The notes below the pieces were generated by a model. It had not been told where the DNA came from and made no database searches. It saw only the letters and a program-made list of their open reading frames with translations. A DNA stretch of 64,000 bases from Marinifilaceae bacterium. GTDB taxonomy: Bacteria; Bacteroidota; Bacteroidia; Bacteroidales; Marinifilaceae. Of the stretch, positions 36,850 to 47,153 are shown one piece after another. Position numbers and translations under genes: made by a program. The stretch covers positions 33,338 to 97,337 of the forward strand of contig JAFGYE010000078.1 in NCBI GenBank assembly GCA_016936255.1, written 5' to 3'. The first letter of the stretch is position 1, and every line of letters starts with the position of its first letter.

Positions 36850-37569
36850 TTAAAATTTCAAATAAAAGTCTTTTGTCAGATTTATATATTCAGGAGAATA
36901 GACGTGTCTCTGTCCATTTTCCACTATTAATTCAGCGAATTGAGCTTCGCATTTTTGCAAACAAAACTCGAACAAATAACGTTTAGCAGGTTTTTCTGGA
37001 TTAGGCAGAACTGAAATCTTTCTTTTTAAATAAAAACCGGTTAATCCAGCCAATTTCTGAAAATATTCCCCTTCGTCAACAGGAAGGATAACAGATAAGA
37101 CTCCTGATTCGGATAATAAGCTTATGGCTCCCTTCAATAAATCCTCAAAAGGCAAATCATCTGCATGACGAGCCTGTGTTCGTGATTCACCTTTTGCTTT
37201 TAAACCATTTATAAAATAAGGTGGATTGCTTACGATCAAATCATACTTGACTGTTGCAGCTTGGCAAAATTTCTGAAATGAAAGATGAAATGCATTCAAT
37301 TTTGAAGTCCAAGGGCAATTTGCAAAGTTATTCACAGCTTGTTGATAAGAGACCGATTCAATCTCAACGGCATCAATTTTAGCTCCCGAATCGCTTCTTT
37401 GAGCCATCATAATTGCAATCAATCCTGTTCCGGTTCCAATATCCAAAATTCGATTGGCTTTGGAAATATCCGCCCAAGCACCTAAAAGGACTCCATCGGT
37501 TCCAACCTTCATTGCAGAGCCATCCTGATCGACCCGAAACTGCTTGAACTCAAAATAATTATTTGCCAT
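36850..37569 (-). CDS. trmN6: tRNA1(Val) adenine-N6 methyltransferase-like (YfiC/TrmN6)
   Basis: A 239-residue class I methyltransferase. SAM motif I is ILDIGTGTGLIAIMMAQR, the acidic loop is IDAVEIE, and the catalytic motif IVSNPPYF marks an N6-adenine methyltransferase. The segment GESRTQARHADDLPFEDL is typical of the YfiC group that modifies A37 of tRNA-Val. It is the last gene of a minus-strand operon, 5 bp after the TIGR02757 gene. Confidence 0.9.
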   Translation of the reverse strand: MANNYFEFKQFRVDQDGSAMKVGTDGVLLGAWADISKANRILDIGTGTGLIAIMMAQRSDSGAKIDAVEIESVSYQQAVNNFANCPWTSKLNAFHLSFQKFCQAATVKYDLIVSNPPYFINGLKAKGESRTQARHADDLPFEDLLKGAISLLSESGVLSVILPVDEGEYFQKLAGLTGFYLKRKISVLPNPEKPAKRYLFEFCLQKCEAQFAELIVENGQRHVYSPEYINLTKDFYLKF

Positions 37570-37574
37570 TCTTC

Positions 37575-38357
37575 TTAAAATTTCTCAAAAGCACCCAAAC
37601 CAAATAAGGCATAGTCATATTTCACAGGATCTTTGGGATCGAATTTCCTAAGGTTTTCGGTTATTTCTTCAACAGCCTGCCAATCGTTTTGTTTCCTGGT
37701 TAGCAAACCCAGTTTACGTCCAACATTTCCGGTATGTACATCCAAAGGCAAATACAAGTCTGCCGATGAAAGTTGATTCCACAAACCAAAATCTACTCCC
37801 CGGTCATCTTTCCGCACCATCCACCTCAAATACATATTCAATCGCTTGGCTGAGGATTTTTTCAAAACATTCGAGATGTGTTTCTGACTTCTGTCCAAAT
37901 GCTCAGCTTCAAAAAATACGTCTCTAAAATAGGCCAATGCACCTTTTACAGTACCTGAATCATTTGCTCCCTTCGCAAAAATATCTTCCAATCCACCGTA
38001 GTTTTTATAGATATTTTGCAATGATTTCAGAAAAAAGATGCAATCATCACCATTAAACGTGCGATGTTTAAAATCCTTAAAAACTTCAAAATCAAGATTT
38101 GATGCGTTCAGAATAAATTCATGAGGTTGGTGATCCATTCTTTCGACCAACCATTTTGCATTGCGAATAATTGTAGGTCTTTGTCCCCAGGCAATACTTG
38201 CACTTAAGAAACCGGCTATTTCAACATCTTCTTTTTTCGAAAAAGATCGTGGTATTTGTATGGGATCGGTGCTAATGAAAGATTCCCGATTGAATAAATC
38301 GTATTTCTCATCCAAAAATTCCTTTAAATCTGCAAATGAAAAATTAGTCATTCCCAT
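37575..38357 (-). CDS. TIGR02757/DUF2400 family protein
   Basis: A 260-residue cytoplasmic protein of the TIGR02757 family, common in Bacteroidota and of unknown biochemistry. Family-like segments are [19 protein letters not shown] and the C-terminal [17 protein letters not shown] with [12 protein letters not shown]. The pattern recalls HhH-GPD DNA glycosylases (inference). Its start overlaps the end of lolD by 14 bp (ATG 38357; a second ATG at 38351 is possible), so the two are translationally coupled. Confidence 0.88.
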   Translation of the reverse strand: MGMTNFSFADLKEFLDEKYDLFNRESFISTDPIQIPRSFSKKEDVEIAGFLSASIAWGQRPTIIRNAKWLVERMDHQPHEFILNASNLDFEVFKDFKHRTFNGDDCIFFLKSLQNIYKNYGGLEDIFAKGANDSGTVKGALAYFRDVFFEAEHLDRSQKHISNVLKKSSAKRLNMYLRWMVRKDDRGVDFGLWNQLSSADLYLPLDVHTGNVGRKLGLLTRKQNDWQAVEEITENLRKFDPKDPVKYDYALFGLGAFEKF

Positions 38358-39003
38358 CGATCAATCCATCTGAAATACTAATTTTTCGATCGGACATATC
38401 CGCCAATTCCGTATCGTGGGTTACAATCACAAATGTTTGATTGAAACGGTCACGCAAGGTGAAAAATAATTCGTGAAGCTCCTGACGCGTTTTAGAATCT
38501 AAATTACCGGAAGGTTCATCAGCCAAAATTACAATTGGATCATTAATCAGAGCTCTTGCTACTGCAACCCGTTGCTTCTCACCACCCGAAAGTTCGGAAG
38601 GTTTATGATCCATTCTATGACCCAAATTCAGCATTTCAAGCAATTCCTTTGCCTTCGTAATGGCTTCAGATCTCGATTTTTTGGCAATATAGGCAGGAAT
38701 GCAAACATTCTCTAAAGCTGTAAATTCAGGAAGCAAATGATGAAACTGGAATACAAAGCCAATGTTCGAATTTCGAAATGCAGATAATTCTTTCTCATTG
38801 TATGAAGTAATATCAACACCATCATAAAACACTTTTCCTGAATCGGGTCTGTCCAATGTCCCGAGTATTTGCAAAAGTGTAGTTTTGCCCGCACCACTGG
38901 CGCCAACAACAGAAACAATTTCTCCTTTTGTAATATTTAGATCGATTCCTTTAAGAACATTAACCGTTCCAAAACTTTTTTTGATTTGATCAGCAGTTAT
39001 CAT
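38344..39003 (-). CDS. lolD: ABC transporter ATP-binding protein, LolD-like
   Basis: A 219-residue ATPase. Walker [13 protein letters not shown]-loop [17 protein letters not shown], signature [15 protein letters not shown], Walker [13 protein letters not shown] and the switch His in VTHDTEL are complete. The QFHHLLPEF motif is characteristic of LolD/MacB-type systems, which pull lipoproteins from the inner membrane. The permease partners are not in the window. It begins 9 bp after the end of the CaCA antiporter gene. Confidence 0.88.
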   Translation of the reverse strand: MITADQIKKSFGTVNVLKGIDLNITKGEIVSVVGASGAGKTTLLQILGTLDRPDSGKVFYDGVDITSYNEKELSAFRNSNIGFVFQFHHLLPEFTALENVCIPAYIAKKSRSEAITKAKELLEMLNLGHRMDHKPSELSGGEKQRVAVARALINDPIVILADEPSGNLDSKTRQELHELFFTLRDRFNQTFVIVTHDTELADMSDRKISISDGLIDGND

Positions 39004-39012
39004 ACAGATGAA

Positions 39013-39948
39013 TTACTTCGTGAAAACCAAATATACATAAATCAGATAAACTGTAAGCAGTAAAAATCCTTTCCAACGATGAAGTTTCCCTTTGTGCAAA
39101 GGTAAAATCAGCAAAAACAAAAGAAAAGATACACCTAACATGATGAGTACATCAAAAGATATGATTGGCTGACTAACAAAAACATTTTTAATAATAGATG
39201 TAACTCCCAACACACCAAAAATATTGAATATATTAGAGCCAATAATATTTCCAATAGAAATATCCATTTCCTTTTTATATGCCGCAACAGCAGAAGTCGC
39301 CAATTCGGGAACCGATGTACCAAAAGCTACCAAGGTTAACCCCACTACCCGTTCACTTACTCCAAAATCGAGTGCAATATTTTTTGCACTGCCAACCAAA
39401 ATATTAGCTCCAAAATACAAGCCAACCGACGAAGCAATAATTAGAAATATTGCAGCAAATATTGAATGTTTTGCTGTTTTAAACTCGGAAGACAAACCCC
39501 TGCTGTCCTTTCTTGATTTCCAAATAGTCCAGACCATGAAAACGATCAAAAGAATTACGAAAATAATTCCTTCGTAATACTCCAATTGCTGATTCAAAAT
39601 GAAAATATAAAACAGAATTGATGCGCCCATCATAAAGGGCCAATCGAATTTTATAGAATTACTTCGAACAGGCAAAGGCATTAATACCGCGGTAAAACCA
39701 AGTACAAGAGCGATATTTGCAATGTTTGAGCCAATCACATTACCAATAGCTATATCCGGACTTCCATGAAGAGCGGCATCCAAACTCACAAACAGTTCGG
39801 GTGCAGATGTTCCAAACGAAACTACCGTTACTCCTACAACAAGAGTCGACACCTTAAAATGAGAAGATAATGCCACACCACCTTTCACCAACAAATCTCC
39901 GCTATATAAAAGGATAACGAAACCTATAAAGAGATATAAATAGTCCAT
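39013..39948 (-). CDS. Calcium/sodium antiporter, CaCA (YrbG) family
   Basis: A 311-residue, ten-helix inner-membrane antiporter. The two alpha-repeats of the family are clear: SFGTSAPELFVS with GNVIGSNIANI, and AFGTSVPELATS with GNIIGSNIFNI. It exchanges Na+ (or H+) for Ca2+. I start at ATG 39948 (MDYLYLFIGF); an upstream GTG adds seven residues of no family likeness. It leads the operon with lolD, TIGR02757 and trmN6. Confidence 0.92.
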   Translation of the reverse strand: MDYLYLFIGFVILLYSGDLLVKGGVALSSHFKVSTLVVGVTVVSFGTSAPELFVSLDAALHGSPDIAIGNVIGSNIANIALVLGFTAVLMPLPVRSNSIKFDWPFMMGASILFYIFILNQQLEYYEGIIFVILLIVFMVWTIWKSRKDSRGLSSEFKTAKHSIFAAIFLIIASSVGLYFGANILVGSAKNIALDFGVSERVVGLTLVAFGTSVPELATSAVAAYKKEMDISIGNIIGSNIFNIFGVLGVTSIIKNVFVSQPIISFDVLIMLGVSFLLFLLILPLHKGKLHRWKGFLLLTVYLIYVYLVFTK

Positions 39949-40009
39949 TGAAATAAAAAAAAATTCCACGCTGTATATTGGTGGAATGATTAAACCTAAA
40001 ATAATAGGA

Positions 40010-40237
40010 TTATAACTTCTTAGTCAGGTCATCCTTAAATTCCTTGATATGATCAAGAACTTCTGTTTCCTTTCTAATTTCGGTTTTAATATCTTCCGTC
40101 GCCCGCTTGAATTCTTTCATTCCTTTCCCCAAACCTTGAGCCAATTCAGGAATTTTCTTCGAACCGAACAATAACAGAACAACAACCAGCACAACAACGA
40201 TTTCACCGCCACTAATAAATAAAAGAATACGATCCAT
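40010..40237 (-). CDS. tatA: Sec-independent protein translocase TatA/E subunit
   Basis: A 75-residue TatA/E protein. One N-terminal membrane helix (about 9-24, [16 protein letters not shown]) is followed by the [21 protein letters not shown] hinge and amphipathic helix, then a charged tail. It forms the translocation pore of the twin-arginine system. tatC is not in the window. It lies between the CaCA operon and secDF with its own start. Confidence 0.95.
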   Translation of the reverse strand: MDRILLFISGGEIVVVLVVVLLLFGSKKIPELAQGLGKGMKEFKRATEDIKTEIRKETEVLDHIKEFKDDLTKKL

Positions 40238-40315
40238 TTTTTAAATATTTTAAACAAAGATACCGAAGAAATTTTAAATCATGAATATAGATTGCAGTTC
40301 GATTTAAAGCTAAGC

Positions 40316-40348
40316 AAAAAAAATCCCCCGAATCTTATGATTCGGGGG
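40316..40348 (-). terminator. Intrinsic terminator of secDF
   Basis: CCCCCGAATC and GATTCGGGGG form a perfect 10-bp GC-rich stem around a 4-nt loop, followed by T's on the minus strand. Confidence 0.9.
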
Positions 40349-40371
40349 ATAATTTTATAATTATTTTCTAA

Positions 40372-43347
40372 CTATTTCTTTCTGGCAATCACTTTAGATA
40401 CACGTAAACTTGTATCGTAAGAAATTGGTGTTGCAATGAAAAGTGAAGAATAGGTACCTACCAAAACACCAACTAACAATGCGAATGTAAATCCTTGAAT
40501 TGAAGTTCCTCCAAAAAGGAAGATGGCTAACAAAACAACCATAGTAGATAATGAAGTACTAAAAGTACGACGTAATGTACTATTCAAAGCACTATCCACA
40601 ACCTCAACACGATCGCGTTTTGGATGTAATCCAATGTATTCACGAATACGGTCAAATACAACCACGGTATCATTAATGGAGTAACCAACTACAGTAAGTA
40701 TTGCTGCAATAAATGCCTGATCCACTTCAAGTGAGAATGGCAACCATCCATAGCACAATGAGAAGATACCCAACACAATGATTGAATCGTGAGCCAAAGC
40801 TACAATTGCACCTAAACCATACTGCCAGTTCGAGAAACGAACCATGATGTAAAGGAAAATCACGATCAAAGCAAATAAAATTGACCAAACTGCAGACTGA
40901 CGAATATCATCAGCAATAGTAGGCCCAACTTTTTGTGACATTTTTCTATTGTTTTCAAGGAAATCAGCCTTAGTAGCACCATTTAAATATGGTTTTAATC
41001 CTGTATAAAGCAATTCTTCTACTTCATCATCAACTTCATTTCCTGCTTCCTCAATTTTATATTTTGTAGATATTTTCACTTGAGAATCACCACCAAAAGT
41101 TTTTACTTCAGGAGCATGTCCGTAAACAGTTTCCAACGACTTAGAAATATCTTCAACTGAAACATCCTGATCGAAAGCAACAACATATGTTCTTCCTCCG
41201 GTAAAATCGATACCTTGATTCAAACCTCTTGTAGCAAGAGAACCAATACTAACAAGGATCGCAATACCTGAAATCACATAGAATACCTTTCTTTTCTCAA
41301 GAAATTTAATGTGTGCATTTCGCAACCAATTATCAGTAAACTTAGTTGTAAAAGTAATGTTACGGTTACGTTTTAGAGAACCTTCAATAATTAATCGGGT
41401 AATAAAAATTGCAGCAAATAAAGATGAGAAAATACCGATAACCAAAGTGGTTGCAAAACCTTTAATTGGACCTTCACCAAAAAGATAAAGAATAATACCA
41501 GTTAAAAGGGTTGTGATGTTACCATCAATAATCGCAGAATATGCATTCTTGTATCCATCAGAGATAGCAAGACTCAATCCTTTTCCACCTTTCAGCTCTT
41601 CCTGAATACGCTCATAAATCAGTACGTTCGCATCAACTGACATACCGATTGTTAATACAATACCGGCAATACCAGGTAAAGTCAACACTGCACCCAATGA
41701 AGCCAGTACTCCAAAAATAAAGAACAAGTTGGCAATCAAAGCAATGTTTGCAGTAAGACCTGCACCTTTACTATAGAAGAAAAACATATAAAGCAATACC
41801 AAAACAAAAGCAATGATAAATGACCACATCCCTTTTTGAATAGATTCCTGTCCCAAAGATGGTCCAACAACTTCATCAGCAATAATATGAGCAGGAGCAG
41901 GCAACTTACCTGACTTTAATATGTTCGCAAGATCTTTCGCCTCAGCAATAGTAAAATTACCACTAATACTGGACTGACCACCTTTAATTTCACTAATTAC
42001 ATTTGGAGCAGAATAAACATATCCGTCCAAAACAATTGCGATTGCACGGTCAATGTTATCTTTGGTTAAACGAGCCCAAACTTTTGCTCCTTCACCACTC
42101 ATACTCATCGAAACTTCAGCTTGTGCTTTGTTTTGATCAATTTGCTCACGAGCAGAAGTAACTGCATCGCCATCTAACGGAGCTTTTCCATCACGGCTGG
42201 TTACTTTAATAGCGAACAATTCGAATACATTACCGCCTTCATCAATAGATTTAACACCCCAGAAAAATTTCAGATTACGCGGCATTACTGATTGGACAGC
42301 TGGCATTGCCAAAATTTGATTTACTCTTGCAGTATCTTTAATGTGAGACATACCAACAACTGCTTTCGAAGATCCTCTTTGTGTAGGATTCAAAACAGAA
42401 AACAATGGGTATTTCTTTGCAATTTCTTTTGCATTAAGGTCGGCAGTCGAATCTTTAGCTGTTTCTTCGATTTTGTCCAAAAGAGCAACATCTTCATCTT
42501 TTGCCTCTTCCTTCACCTCTTCTGCAACTACTTCTTTAGCTGCTTCAGCAGGCTCGGCTACTGTATTGATAGCCGCTAATTTTTCGTTTGCTGCATTTAA
42601 ATACGGAGCAACTTCATTAGCACTATAAGTTTCCCAGAATTCAAGACTTGCAGTTCCTTGTAGTAACTTACGTACACGAGCGGCATCTTTAATACCTGGA
42701 AGTTCAATAATGATACGTCCCGAAACATCAGCTTTTTGTATATTTGGTTGAGCAACACCAAAACGGTCAATACGGGAACGAAGGATGTTAAAGGTATTGT
42801 CAATCGCGGCATCAGCCTCTTGTTTAATCACTTTTAACACCTCAGCATTAGAAGCTCCAAAAGGAATTTTATCTTTCAACTCTAAAGTTCCGAAGATATC
42901 AGGAGAAGACAACTGAGCATTTGGATTGATTGATTCGAATGCTTCACCAAAAAGAACAACAAATTCTTTCTGACTATCCTTTTGCATCGCTTTGGCTTTT
43001 GCTATGGCTGCTACAAAAGTTTCATCCTTGCTATTATTGGCCATAGCCTGAATAATATCAATTACAGAAACCTCCATGGTAACATTCATACCTCCCTTAA
43101 GGTCAAGACCAAGGTTCATCTCCAATTCCTTACACTCTTTGTAAGTATAATCTTTAATCCAAAGAAAATTGTAAACTCCTTCACCCCTAATAGAGTCAAG
43201 ATAAGCTTGTTCCTTCTTAATATCGCCGGCTCCGAACTCTTGAGCTTCCTTTTCAACTGATTTGGTAACGTAAGTAAATGTCAATTGATACAAACTCACT
43301 AACGCAAAGAGTATAGCGAGTAGACGAATCGCTCCTTTATTTCGCAT
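40372..43347 (-). CDS. secDF: Fused protein translocase subunit SecDF
   Basis: A 991-residue RND-type membrane protein in which SecD and SecF are one chain, as usual in Bacteroidota. SecD starts after one helix (about 8-25); its periplasmic domain has the GLDLKGGMNVTMEV motif. A Glu/Ala-rich linker (about 265-300) is inserted. SecD helices contain IVLTIGMSVDANVLIYERI; SecF starts near residue 680 with FTGGRTYVV and ends with VGYSINDTVVVFDRIRE. It uses the proton-motive force to help secretion after SecA. A TATATTTG -7 candidate lies at 43412-43419 (minus). Confidence 0.97.
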   Translation of the reverse strand: MRNKGAIRLLAILFALVSLYQLTFTYVTKSVEKEAQEFGAGDIKKEQAYLDSIRGEGVYNFLWIKDYTYKECKELEMNLGLDLKGGMNVTMEVSVIDIIQAMANNSKDETFVAAIAKAKAMQKDSQKEFVVLFGEAFESINPNAQLSSPDIFGTLELKDKIPFGASNAEVLKVIKQEADAAIDNTFNILRSRIDRFGVAQPNIQKADVSGRIIIELPGIKDAARVRKLLQGTASLEFWETYSANEVAPYLNAANEKLAAINTVAEPAEAAKEVVAEEVKEEAKDEDVALLDKIEETAKDSTADLNAKEIAKKYPLFSVLNPTQRGSSKAVVGMSHIKDTARVNQILAMPAVQSVMPRNLKFFWGVKSIDEGGNVFELFAIKVTSRDGKAPLDGDAVTSAREQIDQNKAQAEVSMSMSGEGAKVWARLTKDNIDRAIAIVLDGYVYSAPNVISEIKGGQSSISGNFTIAEAKDLANILKSGKLPAPAHIIADEVVGPSLGQESIQKGMWSFIIAFVLVLLYMFFFYSKGAGLTANIALIANLFFIFGVLASLGAVLTLPGIAGIVLTIGMSVDANVLIYERIQEELKGGKGLSLAISDGYKNAYSAIIDGNITTLLTGIILYLFGEGPIKGFATTLVIGIFSSLFAAIFITRLIIEGSLKRNRNITFTTKFTDNWLRNAHIKFLEKRKVFYVISGIAILVSIGSLATRGLNQGIDFTGGRTYVVAFDQDVSVEDISKSLETVYGHAPEVKTFGGDSQVKISTKYKIEEAGNEVDDEVEELLYTGLKPYLNGATKADFLENNRKMSQKVGPTIADDIRQSAVWSILFALIVIFLYIMVRFSNWQYGLGAIVALAHDSIIVLGIFSLCYGWLPFSLEVDQAFIAAILTVVGYSINDTVVVFDRIREYIGLHPKRDRVEVVDSALNSTLRRTFSTSLSTMVVLLAIFLFGGTSIQGFTFALLVGVLVGTYSSLFIATPISYDTSLRVSKVIARKK

Positions 43348-43497
43348 GTGTTTAGGTTTATTTAATTCTTATTTATGTGGTATATTATATTCTTAACCGC
43401 AAATTAACGCACAAATATATTAATTTTTTTCAAATTCCTTTGTTCAATAATCTCAGGTCTTTAACCGACTTTACGTCTTTAGTGAAAGACATGAGAT

Positions 43498-43926
43498 TTA
43501 AATAATTTTCAATTCCAGAATTTGCCTCCCATAATCGATAACTGCCCCGTGTTTTAAAAGAAAGTCGCTGCCAAGCAATCCGCAAATTTCCCGCTGACAG
43601 TGCTCCATGTACATCTCGTTTATTCCTCCCAAATCAATAAGTGCACAATGAAAATCATTTACAAGAAGATCTCCTAATTGGAATGAATCTATCTTAACCA
43701 TTTCGGTATTTAAACTTCCTTCACCCAGACCCCGAGACTTAATTTCCGAGGTTTGATACTCTGAGAGAGTGTAAGCAGGAACGAAATTCCGATCTAAAAC
43801 CGTTTTTGAAGCACCGGTATCAATTACCAAATCTCCTTCATGAGTATTGTTTACTTTACATCTGATCAAAAGATGAAAACTCTCGGTTTCAAGTTCGATT
43901 ATCTCTATTGGGATCTCAATTTTCAT
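43498..43926 (-). CDS. Retropepsin-like aspartic protease domain protein
   Basis: A 142-residue soluble protein. The active-site motif LVIDTGASKTVLD (D36) and the later GLLGSDFL (flap-side hydrophobic-Gly motif) identify a single-chain retropepsin-like fold that should act as a dimer. There is no signal peptide. The role in bacteria is unknown. It is a lone gene 150 bp upstream (in coordinates) of a terminator-rich region and has no link to mobile elements here. Confidence 0.85.
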   Translation of the reverse strand: MKIEIPIEIIELETESFHLLIRCKVNNTHEGDLVIDTGASKTVLDRNFVPAYTLSEYQTSEIKSRGLGEGSLNTEMVKIDSFQLGDLLVNDFHCALIDLGGINEMYMEHCQREICGLLGSDFLLKHGAVIDYGRQILELKII

Positions 43927-44106
43927 GGGCTTTCAGAACAAAGGATAGCAAATATACCAAAAGAACAGAAATTTGTATCATAAATCACATAAAACCCTTA
44001 AACATTAACAAAATAATAATACATGCAAAAATTTTATAATTCCTGATTTACAGATGATATTATTTAGAATTTAAGGTAAAATTTATTTTTGTTTGATTTT
44101 ATAAAC

Positions 44107-44136
44107 AAAAAAAGGTTGTCTCACATGGAGACAACC
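44107..44136 (-). terminator. Intrinsic terminator of mdh
   Basis: GGTTGTCTC and GAGACAACC form a perfect 9-bp stem with a 5-nt loop. A run of T follows on the minus strand. Confidence 0.88.
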
Positions 44137-44165
44137 TCAATATTTTGAAAAATAAAATCTTCTGA

Positions 44166-45104
44166 TTAAGATAGAATGTTCATTTCGTCTAACACTTTCA
44201 TTACAGATTTAACGGCCTCTGCTGATCCTTTCAACAATTCCATTTCCTCGGTGTTTAATTTCACTTCAATTACTTTCTCGATACCGTTTTTACCTAAAAC
44301 AACTGGTACTCCCAAGAAAATATCTTTCATTCCGTATTCTCCGTTCAACAGAGCACATACCGGGAAAATTCTTTTTTGGTCACGAACAATAGCCTCAACC
44401 ATTTGAGCCGCCGCAGCACCTGGAGCATACCAAGCTGAAGTTCCCATCAAGTTTACAAGCTCGCCACCACCAAATTTAGTTCTTTCGATAATAGCATTCA
44501 ATTTATCTTCTTCGATCAAATCTGTTACAGGAATACCTGCCACAGTAGTATAACGAGGAAGTGGAACCATAGTATCTCCGTGTCCACCCATCAACAATGC
44601 CTGAATATCCTTAGGAGAAACATTTAATTCTTCAGCAAGAAAAGCACGGTAACGGGCTGTATCCAATACACCAGCCATACCAAATACTTTGTTAGATGCT
44701 TTTTTAGCTGTTAAAAAAGCAGCATAAGTCATAACATCTAAAGGATTTGACACAATAATGATGATAGCGTCAGGAGAATGTGCAATTACATTTTCAGTAA
44801 CCGATTTTACAATACCTGCATTGGTAGCGATTAAGTCATCACGACTCATCCCAGGTTTACGAGGAAGTCCTGATGTAATAACAACAACCTCTGATCCAGC
44901 AGTTGCTGCATAATCATTAGTTACTCCTTTAACTCTTGTATCGTAATAATTAATCGGAGCTGTTTGCCACATATCCAATGCTTTTCCTTCTGACAATCCA
45001 TCTTTAATGTCAACAATAATTACTTCGTTTGCTAATTCCTTTTGGGCAATGCAATTTGCACAAGTTGCGCCAACATTTCCTGCACCTACAACGGTAATTT
45101 TCAT
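44166..45104 (-). CDS. mdh: Malate dehydrogenase (LDH-like type)
   Basis: A 312-residue NAD-dependent malate dehydrogenase of the LDH-like MDH group. The NAD-binding loop is VVGAGNVGATCAN with the acidic VDIKDG end. The substrate loop has LPRKPGMSRDDL, whose Arg residues select malate over lactate, and the catalytic His is in GGHGDTMVP. It interconverts malate and oxaloacetate in the TCA cycle. A TATATTTG -7 candidate lies at 45173-45180 on the minus strand. Confidence 0.96.
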   Translation of the reverse strand: MKITVVGAGNVGATCANCIAQKELANEVIIVDIKDGLSEGKALDMWQTAPINYYDTRVKGVTNDYAATAGSEVVVITSGLPRKPGMSRDDLIATNAGIVKSVTENVIAHSPDAIIIIVSNPLDVMTYAAFLTAKKASNKVFGMAGVLDTARYRAFLAEELNVSPKDIQALLMGGHGDTMVPLPRYTTVAGIPVTDLIEEDKLNAIIERTKFGGGELVNLMGTSAWYAPGAAAAQMVEAIVRDQKRIFPVCALLNGEYGMKDIFLGVPVVLGKNGIEKVIEVKLNTEEMELLKGSAEAVKSVMKVLDEMNILS

Positions 45105-45547
45105 AAGGCTTTAATCTTTGATTATATCTATTTATATTCGTATCAATGGAGAATTTTTTCTTTATTGGCTAGCAAATATATACACAATGCCAGAAAATAA
45201 TTCAGAAAAAGACCTGCTTTTCAACAGTCTCACTTAAATATATGAAAATTAGATAACAATTATCTAACTTCTGACATATTTAACTATTTCAAAACTGGGT
45301 ATAAACACCCATACAGGCTCTTCTGCTCAATAACGACAAACAGATCTTATTATCAGAAGCCACATTTAGCAAGGAGAATAGAAGTTCCGAGATAAAATTA
45401 AATCGGAAGAAATCTGATTAAATCATTCCAAAAAAGCTTTAATTTTATAAGATCGAAGAAATGCAAACGATTACGGAAAATTTTCTTTTATCAAAAAAAA
45501 AAGCGCAGGAAAATTAATATCCTGCACTTCTCCAAAAAAAAAAAATC
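45105..45547. other. Intergenic region between mdh and glmM
   Basis: It holds the mdh -7 candidate (45173-45180), an 8-bp perfect inverted repeat with a 3-nt spacer (TTAGATAA/TTATCTAA, 45249-45267) and the glmM terminator (45493-45527). About 200 bp in the middle carry nothing I recognise. Confidence 0.5.
45493..45527 (-). terminator. Intrinsic terminator of glmM
   Basis: GCGCAGGA and TCCTGCAC form an 8-bp stem (one G-T pair) with a 9-nt loop. A long T-run follows on the minus strand. Confidence 0.75.
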
Positions 45548-46936
45548 CTATTTGATGATTTCTTCAATCTCTGAAATAATTTTTTCTGCCAATTGATTTG
45601 CAGAATCCTCATTTTCACTCTCCGAATAAATTCGGATAATTGGTTCAGTATTTGATTTTCGAAGATGAACCCATTCCGATGCAAAATCAATTTTAACACC
45701 ATCAATGTCGTTCACTTTCTCATTCCTGTATTTTTCTTTCATGGCAACTAAAACCTCATCAACATCAATTTCGGGAGTTAACTGAATTTTATTTTTTGAG
45801 ATAAAATAATTCGGATAACTTGCTCTTAACTCCGAAGCCTTTTTCTTTGTTTTTGCCATGTGCGTCAAAATCAAAGCAACCCCAACCAAAGCATCTCTGC
45901 CATAATGACTTTCAGGGTAAATAATACCTCCATTACCCTCACCACCAATTATGGCATTATTTTCTTTCATTTTGGTAACAACATTCACCTCGCCAACAGC
46001 CGAAGCTTCGTATGTTCCTCCATGTTTCTCTGTAACATCGCGCAAAGCACGGGTTGATGAAAGATTAGATACAGTATTTCCCGGTGTATTTGCCAACACA
46101 TAATCAGCGCATGCCACCAAGGTATATTCTTCACCAAACATACTTCCATCTTCATTCACAATTGCCAAACGATCCACGTCCGGATCAACTACAAACCCTA
46201 AATCAGCCTTGCCTTCCTTCATTACTGAAGCAATTTCAGTTAAATGCTCTGGAAGTGGCTCTGGATTGTGAGGAAACTGTCCGTTGGGTTTGCAATACAA
46301 TTCTACAACATTTTCAACACCTAAAGCTTTTAACAATTGAGGAATTACAATACCACCAACCGAATTTACTGCATCAACAGCAACCGTAAAATTGGCTTTT
46401 TTAATTGCCTCAGCATCAACCAATTTAAGTGCTAAAACATGATCAATATGCTTTTGGGTATAATCATTTATATGAGAAAGCTGACCTAAATCATCAACAT
46501 CTGCAAATAAAAAATCTTCATTGTCTGCAATAGAAAGAACTATTTTACCATCGATATCGTTTAAAAACTCACCTTTTTCATCCAACAATTTTAACGCATT
46601 CCATTGTTTAGGATTGTGACTGGCAGTTAAAATAATACCTCCCTGAGCCTTTTCTTCGGTAACTGCAATTTCGGTGGTTGGTGTAGTTGCCATGCCAATT
46701 TCCACAACATCAATTCCCAGCCCCAAGAGAGTTCCAACCACAAGCATGTCGACCATTTCGCCTGAAATCCGGGCATCTCGCCCAACAACTACTTTTACTT
46801 TCTGTCCGTTGTTTCTTCGTGATACCCAAGTACCATATGCTGCAGAAAATTTCACAACATCAAGAGGACTTAATCCATCTCCAACTTTACCGCCAATCGT
46901 TCCTCTGATTCCGGAAATTGATTTAATTAATGCCAT
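45548..46936 (-). CDS. glmM: Phosphoglucosamine mutase
   Basis: A 462-residue alpha-D-phosphohexomutase. The phosphoserine loop is ILTASHNPKQWNALKLL, the Mg loop is VVDPDVDRLAIVNEDG, the sugar-binding loop is EGNGGIIYPESHYGRD, and the phosphate-binding loop RKSNTEPIIRIYSE closes the protein. The set fits phosphoglucosamine mutase, which supplies GlcN-1-P for UDP-GlcNAc and cell-wall synthesis; a related mutase specificity is possible. It is a single gene. Confidence 0.85.
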   Translation of the reverse strand: MALIKSISGIRGTIGGKVGDGLSPLDVVKFSAAYGTWVSRRNNGQKVKVVVGRDARISGEMVDMLVVGTLLGLGIDVVEIGMATTPTTEIAVTEEKAQGGIILTASHNPKQWNALKLLDEKGEFLNDIDGKIVLSIADNEDFLFADVDDLGQLSHINDYTQKHIDHVLALKLVDAEAIKKANFTVAVDAVNSVGGIVIPQLLKALGVENVVELYCKPNGQFPHNPEPLPEHLTEIASVMKEGKADLGFVVDPDVDRLAIVNEDGSMFGEEYTLVACADYVLANTPGNTVSNLSSTRALRDVTEKHGGTYEASAVGEVNVVTKMKENNAIIGGEGNGGIIYPESHYGRDALVGVALILTHMAKTKKKASELRASYPNYFISKNKIQLTPEIDVDEVLVAMKEKYRNEKVNDIDGVKIDFASEWVHLRKSNTEPIIRIYSESENEDSANQLAEKIISEIEEIIK

Positions 46937-47114
46937 ACTATTTATTGAATTTTAATGTTTATCGATTCATAAAAAAGATTCTGAACAAACATTCTGTTCA
47001 AAATCTGTATGACAAATTTATAATTTCGATCAAGAGTAAAAAAGCAAAATCGAAATTGATTTTCTTTATTTCACTTTTTTAACTGATGGAATTAATATAT
47101 TCTTTGATTATTAG

Positions 47115-47122
47115 TACCTTTG
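47115..47122 (+). promoter_or_regulatory. -7 element of the rRNA pseudouridine synthase gene
   Basis: TACCTTTG followed by CG matches TAnnTTTG. The expected transcription start near 47129 makes ATG 47154 (leader about 25 nt) more likely than ATG 47136. Confidence 0.5.
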
Positions 47123-47153
47123 CGGGTTCAGAACAATGATCATTTACTCAAAA

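Noticed and set aside
43498..43926. Retroelement remnant suggested by the retropepsin-like motif
   Set aside because: No reverse transcriptase, repeats or integrase are nearby; such single-domain proteins are known in ordinary bacterial genomes.
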